In this document: positions 59,041 through 64,000 of the stretch, in pieces
Numbering within the stretch: the first letter of the stretch is position 1
Layout: every line of letters begins with the position of its first letter
NCBI RefSeq assembly: GCF_022965805.1
Contig: NW_027330916.1
Location: 36,001 to 100,000, forward strand
Reading direction: 5' to 3'
Source: Primulina eburnea
Lineage: Eukaryota > Streptophyta > Magnoliopsida > Lamiales > Gesneriaceae
DNA: 64,000 nt
Notes under the pieces: model-generated
The model's database searches: none
The model's input: only the letters and a program-made list of their open reading frames with translations
What the model was told of the DNA's origin: nothing
Translations under genes and position numbers: made by a program

Positions 59041-60890
59041 ATCTACGATGTGAGTACCATGTTTCATTGGTAGGGGACAATGTGATGTCTGAGCACGCAG
59101 ATAGGTGCTCCTGGTAGAGTGCACTGAACAACCCTCCATAAAGGACATTCCAAGTGGTTCTCACTTATCGAGTGGAAACGTCCTAGTTTAAGGTTGTACA
59201 CCATTATTCCTTATGACCCGGGACAACATTGAGACTCTATGTGCTAGAATTTCAATTTGACATGTTTACCGACTCTCATGGGGTCATCAGGTGGCAAGGT
59301 TAGGTGATCTGTCAAAACATATAGGAGTCGATGCATTGTAGTCGGGGATTCACCGCTTACCTTCGGGTATTGATATCCTATGTGTTATCATGTGTATGTA
59401 GGATGAAATCTCTGATCAGAGTATGGTGGTAATTATGAAAGGGGTTTCATAGATTACACCATCGATGCAACTACAACATGACACATAGTATCGATTCATT
59501 GACAACTCTCGATAAACCAATGGTTGTCGAATCGATCGGGATATATGAGTTGAAGGGACCGTACTGTACGCTAACCATAATTGAATGGTTCTTGCAGGCA
59601 CTATCATTTTATACCTAGAGAATCATGTAAGCGATGCTGCTAGGAGTTTAACATGATTGGTTGGGTACTATCAGACTTGAGTTCTAACGTTCTTGTTATC
59701 AAGGTGTTGATAAGTAAGAATGGAGCAATTGGGGTATGCTCATATAAGGACATGTTTAGTCCGAATCACATGGAGATGTGAACCCACGGCTAGTTGTATC
59801 AATGAACCATTGAGGGCCACACAAGTACTAGCTTTCTAGATCCCGTTGAGAAGAAAAATAGTTCAATGTGTTGAACAGCTTATAAAGGAGTTTATAAGCG
59901 TAAGGAAAATTAGAAGTATGACTTCTATAAAGGAGAAATTAGTTCAATGTGTTGAACGGCTTATAAATGAGTTTATAAGCGTAAAGAAAAATAGAAGTAT
60001 GAGTTCTATGAGAGAAATGTAAATTTTAATTTATGAATGTGTTCCTAAATTAAAAGTTGGCCAAGTGAATAATGTATTTGAAAATTGTGATTTTCATAAA
60101 CATTATTATGGAATAATTTAAATTAATTCAAGTGTTGAATTAATTAAACACTAGTGGACGTAGTAGAGTCCAAATAATTAGAATAATTCAAGTGTAGAAT
60201 TAATTAAATTATATTGAGACTTGTAGAGCTCAATTTAAATAAATTATTTAACTAGTGGACTTGAGTAAATTCAAGTAATGTTTAATTAATATCAAAATGT
60301 TTTAGATAATTAAATTTAGTTCATGGTTTTTAATTGTTAAAAACACCATATAATACTGCATGCATGGGAGGTGAAGGGTTGGAGACAACTTTTTCAAATA
60401 TCAAGGCTTGGCATGCTACTTTTGCCTTTTGATTTTTCTACAACCAAGACAAGTCTCCCTTCCCCCTCACTCACAAGGTCTTGGCCGAAATATTGAGAGA
60501 TTTCTCTCCAAGTATTTCCTTAATTTTTCTCTCTTTTTGTGTTCTTCAATTGTTGGAGAAAGAAGTCACTTCTCTTTTAAAAAGCCTTACATTTTTTAGT
60601 GCAAGTGTGAGGTGGATCTACAAAGTTGGTAGCGGGCCTAATTCTTGAAGGAAAGGAGGAGAGCTTGAAGATTTGTCATCAATTCAAGAGCTTTGTTGTT
60701 TGAGAACAAAGTTGGAGCCATCATCAACCTCAAGAGGTTGATAGGTAACGATTTTCTCAACACCCTATGTATGATATTTAGTATTTGTTGTATTTGCTAC
60801 ACAAAATGAGGTGGCCGAAATTTCTCGATGAAAAAATCAAAATTTTTAACTTCCGTTGCGCTTTCGGTCACCGTAACCGATCCCCTTTCA
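59041..60890 (+). repeat. E10 5' LTR, 5'-truncated
   Basis: Ends GATCCCCTTTCA, followed by the PBS. It aligns with the reverse complement of E9 and of the E7 LTR. It begins at the base equivalent to about 53455 of E7. Confidence 0.87.
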
Positions 60891-60892
60891 AG

Positions 60893-60904
60893 TGGTATCC
60901 GAGC
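60893..60904 (+). promoter_or_regulatory. E10 primer binding site
   Basis: TGGTATCCGAGC, one mismatch from the initiator-tRNA-Met site, two bases after the LTR end. Confidence 0.85.
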
Positions 60905-62662
60905 TATGGTTATGATTTTGTGTAGCAATTACAAGATATAATGTTGAGATCGATTTCTAACCGCATGAGAACAATATTTGCATCAAATCAAGGCCACATT
61001 GGGGCACATTTCGGCAGCTTGTTGCTGCCCATTTCGGGCAGCCCGAAACGGGCAGCCCAAGGGGCTGCCCGAAACCCCCCTTTTAAAATAAAAAAAAATA
61101 TTTTTGTTGCCGGAATCCGGCGACGGAGCTCCGGCGATGGAGATGACGACTAAGGTTTCCAAAAGTGTTTTGGATAATCGAAGTGTCATGGGCCTTGATG
61201 TTGTTGGGCCATTAGATGGTTAACATATTTGTGAATTTTAAATGGGCCAAAATATTTTTGGTGAAAAATGAGTTTTTGGGCCCTTAAGTTTAAAATTACA
61301 AAAGTTGCAAATATTTTCTCATGAAATAAATATTTTAAGTTGGACTTTAAATATTTATAGTAAATGGTGATTTACAAGAAATTCGGTTATAAATAAATTA
61401 ATTTGAAAGTAGACAAAAGTGTTTGTATACTTTGTTAATTTAGTTTATAATCGTGGCGGTTAGTCATTGGATCAAGATATATAATATTGGATCAATTAAT
61501 TATTGTGATAATTAATTGATGGTGTATGATATGTGATATTGTGCATGAAAGATGATCAAAAGCCCAAGCCCAATTTGCTAGATGTATGCTAGGATATTTT
61601 GTGTTGAATGATTGTAATAATTATCAAATTTGAAGTGGGCTTGGTTTACGGCCCATTCCCACCCCATGAGATGTATCCCTATTTGCCATTGATATTTTTT
61701 TTGTAAATATTAGTATAGTGGATGATCAAGATTGGAAGATGGTGGCCATGATGATTATGAAGATCGAAGACATGTAAATATTGGAAGCTAATGTAATAAT
61801 TGCATTTGCATCCCTTGCATTACCCTAGGATTGGATCTAGGCCCGTGTTTAGCTCACACGGGCCATTAGTATTGGGACGATTGATCATCTTTGTTTTGTT
61901 TACTGTTTATAATATATGCATGATATGTTATAAATAATGAGTATGTGCGTTATTATTATGATAATAACAAAGTTGCATGAATCCGGCAAACATACGATCA
62001 AACATGGCGAGCTTTTAAATAAAATTAATGATGAGACCTTTCAAAATTAAAAAACCCTCATTTTGAATAAGATTCAAAATGAATATCAAGCCCGAAAAGG
62101 GGAATTATAAATTTGTTTATAATTTCCATGTCTTCCATCGACAATGGGTGCATGATGAACGCTACCCGTACTCGGGGATCGGCTCATATTATTGGGGGGC
62201 TCTGGGTGTCGGAAAGCTGTGACATCCATTGACATGGTGATGTGAACTACGTGGAACTCCCATGATTTCGGCTCATATTATTGAGGGATCTCATGGCGAC
62301 CGTCCATTAAGGTGCAACATCGATGGGTAAGGCTCGACACGTAAAGATGAACGACGTCATATTATTGGGTCCTAATCAAGCGTGAGACAAAAGTTTACTT
62401 AGAGGGTTGCATTGTGATGCAATTGGAAACTACCTTTTAGGAATTGTGATTGGCTGATATTATTCGGGATCATAATTCGATAATTGGACCTTACGTACCT
62501 ACTGAGGAAAGGAGTTTCCCGTTTTCACTAGAAGGTAGTGAAAGATGTCAAAACAGTGGGAGCAAATATTTATGAAGTAAAAGTCCAAACTTCATATCTT
62601 ACTAAATATTTTAAAATAGTCATCAACATTTATCTGTTTTTACTTTTCAGTACAAATTGACA
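60905..62662 (+). other. E10 leader with GC-rich hairpin, no gene
   Basis: 1.76 kb between PBS and gag. At 61025-61073 the phrases GGGCAGCCCGAAACGGGCAGCCC and GGGCTGCCCGAAA can pair into a stable hairpin. The rest aligns with the E7 leader. The one short frame here (60941) has no recognisable domain. Confidence 0.8.
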
Positions 62663-62754
62663 ATGTCTTTGATTCGCAATCCGATATCCGTAATACTCGA
62701 CAAACACATATTAACTGGACCTAATTACCTCACTTGGCTAAGAAACCTGAAAAT
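62663..62754 (+). pseudogene. gag: E10 copia Gag, N-terminal fragment
   Basis: Encodes the start of Gag (MSLIRNPISVILDKHILTG, then YLTWLRNLKI), matching the E7 Gag start. It is cut after about 30 codons by the hAT-type fragment at 62755. Confidence 0.85.
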
Positions 62755-63015
62755 TAGGGATGTAAATGAACCGAACTGTTCGCGAGCTTTTCGGATCTCG
62801 GCTCGTTAAAAAGCTCGTTCGGGCTCGTTCGTTAAGCTTATCGAGTCGAGCCCGAGCCTTATTTTGGGCTCGACAATTTTGTTGAGCCGAGCTTGAGATT
62901 AATGATGTTCGGCTCGTTAGCTCGTGAACATGTTCGATAATAGGTTAGTGAGCTCGAGCTCGAGCTCGGCTCGTTTAGCTGGCTCGTGAGCTCGTGCTCG
63001 AGCTCGGCTCGTTTA
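62755..63015. mobile_element. hAT-type element fragment, AGCTCG-rich
   Basis: Begins TAGGGATGTAAATGAACCG, a common hAT-like end, inside E10's gag. It consists of many GAGCTCG/CGAGC repeats in both orientations. Its right end is not seen, because CACTA-like sequence starts near 63016. The 8 bases before it (CTGAAAAT) would be the target duplication, but the partner is not visible. Confidence 0.6.
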
Positions 63016-63032
63016 AGTGGTTGATGGGCTAA

Positions 63033-63245
63033 AAAAACGGAAATATCAGCGACGGTTTTTACTAAACCGTCGCTATATAGCGACGGTCTGCATTAAAACC
63101 GTCACATATTAAATTAAGCTATGGTTTATTAAAACCCGTCGCTATTATAGCGACGGTTTACATCAAACCGTCGCTATAATAGCGACTGTTATGAATAAAC
63201 CGTCGCCGATTAATATAAGCGACGGTTTTAGCAAACCGTCGCTGA
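63033..63245. repeat. CACTA subterminal GCGACGGTTTA / AAACCGTCGCT repeats
   Basis: About ten copies of AGCGACGGTTT or its reverse complement, arranged as neighbouring inverted pairs (for example 63135-63170). Such repeats bind the element's own protein in CACTA transposons (family knowledge). Confidence 0.85.
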
Positions 63246-63297
63246 TGGCAACGGTTTTGGGGTTTTGGGTTCAGGGTTTTAGCAAACTGTCTATAAA

Positions 63298-63773
63298 TTG
63301 TCGCGTTCAGAGTCGTTTGTACCATTTGCACTTAGTCATCCTGAGTGTTTATTAAATAGATATATCTGTTGTCCTTACAATCGAAAAAAATGTCAAAACA
63401 AACCATATTTAGACGAAATTACAAACCATTTGTGTTTCATAATAAAAAGTACAAAATTGTTGATGTCAATCGATAAAAGAGTCTTGGATACTACGAACCA
63501 TTTGTGTTTCCTACGCAAGCCTCGCAAGTTGTGTATTTGACTTATCCAACAACGAAGAGAGCAGAATCAGATTGGATGCATGTGAGTACTCTACGTAGGC
63601 GAGCTTATGTCACTGATGTTGAGCCAAATACTGAGCATAATCAAATTGATGGGAACGATGCATTTCAAAACAACGAAAGTGGACCTCATGACATCTCAAC
63701 TCAATTTCTTTTATCGTCTCAAAATCTAGTCGATGGTAATGTTATGTACGACAACGAAATTGATTTGAACTGA
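63298..63773 (+). pseudogene. CACTA transposase: N-terminal and C-terminal pieces joined, core deleted
   Basis: The first part (from about 63310) encodes FALSHPECLLNRYICCPYNR and KCQNKPYLDEIT. This fits the Cys-containing transposase-associated domain found at the N-terminus of plant CACTA transposases. From about 63430 the text switches to a DUF4216-like C-terminal segment (YYEPFVFPTQASQVVYL, then a WMHV region and an acidic, Asn-rich tail), ending at TGA 63771. The large Tnp2 catalytic core that normally lies between is absent. There is also a stop and a frame change between the two parts. This is therefore an internally deleted, non-autonomous copy. Confidence 0.65.
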
Positions 63774-63903
63774 AAGTGAAACAGAAGTTGTTCAATATTC
63801 GAGCGACGATGTTCGTGACATTTATTGAATTGTACTTTGGAAAAAATATATATTTCATTAATTATAAATGTTAATGTTTTACAATTATTGAATTTATTTT
63901 AGC

Positions 63904-64000
63904 GAGCACGACATGGCAGAGATCCAACGTCATGGGAGTTATACGTTCACACACATCGACATGCAGATGGATCTTTCGTTGACACGCGATCCCGCCTGCT
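63904..64000 (+). CDS. Partial CACTA second-gene exon, Transposase_24-like
   Basis: After an acceptor-like TTATTTTAG a frame reads RARHGRDPTSWELYVHTHRH followed by ADGSFVDTRSRL, open to the window edge. The pattern G-x-x-P-x-x-x-E-L-x-x-x-T-H-x-x-x-D-G-x-F-V-D resembles the plant transposase Ptta/En/Spm domain (Transposase_24). I rely on motif resemblance only; the start and end lie outside view. Confidence 0.55.

Larger units (their letters stand above)
59041..62754 (+). mobile_element. E10: 5' part of a second Ty1/copia element
   Basis: A truncated 5' LTR (59041-60890, missing about the first 300 bp) is followed by a PBS, a 1.76-kb leader and the first 92 bp of gag (62663-62754). Then a hAT-type fragment begins. 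It is the same family as E7 and E9 but in opposite orientation. Pol is not in the window. Confidence 0.87.
63016..64000 (+). mobile_element. CACTA (En/Spm) transposon, left part
   Basis: Subterminal repeats (63033-63245) are followed by transposase-related coding pieces and a second coding piece that reaches the window edge. The canonical CACTACAA terminus is not visible; an A-run followed by ACGGAAATATCAGCGACGG near 63022 probably marks its damaged start. It continues beyond the window. Confidence 0.7.

Noticed and set aside
38311..60890. One large DNA transposon with about 1.9-kb terminal inverted repeats (E9/E10)
   Set aside because: The repeats are copia LTRs with PBS and LTR ends, broken at different internal points; no outer target duplication is seen.

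Overview
The window is nuclear DNA of a land plant, most likely a dicot. It is built almost entirely of nested LTR retrotransposons. The evidence is full-length Ty3/gypsy chromovirus pol genes with a C-terminal chromodomain-like tail, 12-base primer binding sites (PBS) matching the 3' end of initiator tRNA-Met, a Ty1/copia element, hAT-type foldback DNA and a CACTA transposon with plant-type transposase domains. I see no convincing single-copy host gene, no rRNA or tRNA gene, and no prokaryotic feature. The labels E1-E10 are mine.

Left half (1-35541, all + strand). E1 is an old gypsy element. Its 5' LTR begins outside the window and its 3' LTR ends at 35541. Two elements sit inside it. E2 (845-8666, 5-bp target duplication ATGAT) lies in E1's 5' LTR. 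E3 (11047-29817, duplication GCTCC) lies in E1's reverse transcriptase. E3 in turn carries E4 (14778-22608, duplication GAGTT) in its gag, so three elements are stacked. E4 is essentially intact: one 1474-codon gag-pol frame and 1617-bp LTRs that differ at one base by eye. E2 keeps a gag frame but only relics of pol. E3 and E1 are full of stops and frameshifts.

Middle (35542-44804). A 466-bp stretch of unidentified coding-like DNA is followed by a gypsy LTR fragment (E5), a truncated copia LTR (E9, - strand) and the 3' part of an E2-like gypsy element (E6, - strand). E7, a Ty1/copia element on the - strand, then begins with its 3' LTR (42518-53753). That LTR is split by a 582-bp hAT-type foldback element and by E8.

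Right (44805-64000). E8 (44805-53301, - strand, duplication ACCAT) is a very young gypsy element with two 1808-bp LTRs. Its reading frames are broken only by indels. After E7's degraded pol and gag come a fragment of an E6-type LTR (58574-59040), a head-to-head copia element E10 (+ strand), a second hAT-type fragment, and the start of a CACTA transposon that runs out of the window.

How the parts work: E4 encodes what a chromovirus needs to copy itself (Gag, protease, RT, RNase H, integrase with chromodomain-like tail). E2 and the E6 relic lack usable pol and must have been copied by enzymes supplied in trans. The most unusual signals are (i) arrays of GC-rich dyad-symmetric motifs in the LTRs of several different families, (ii) a shared, frame-preserving intron at the gag-protease boundary of E1 and E3, and (iii) hairpin-forming blocks conserved between otherwise different LTRs.
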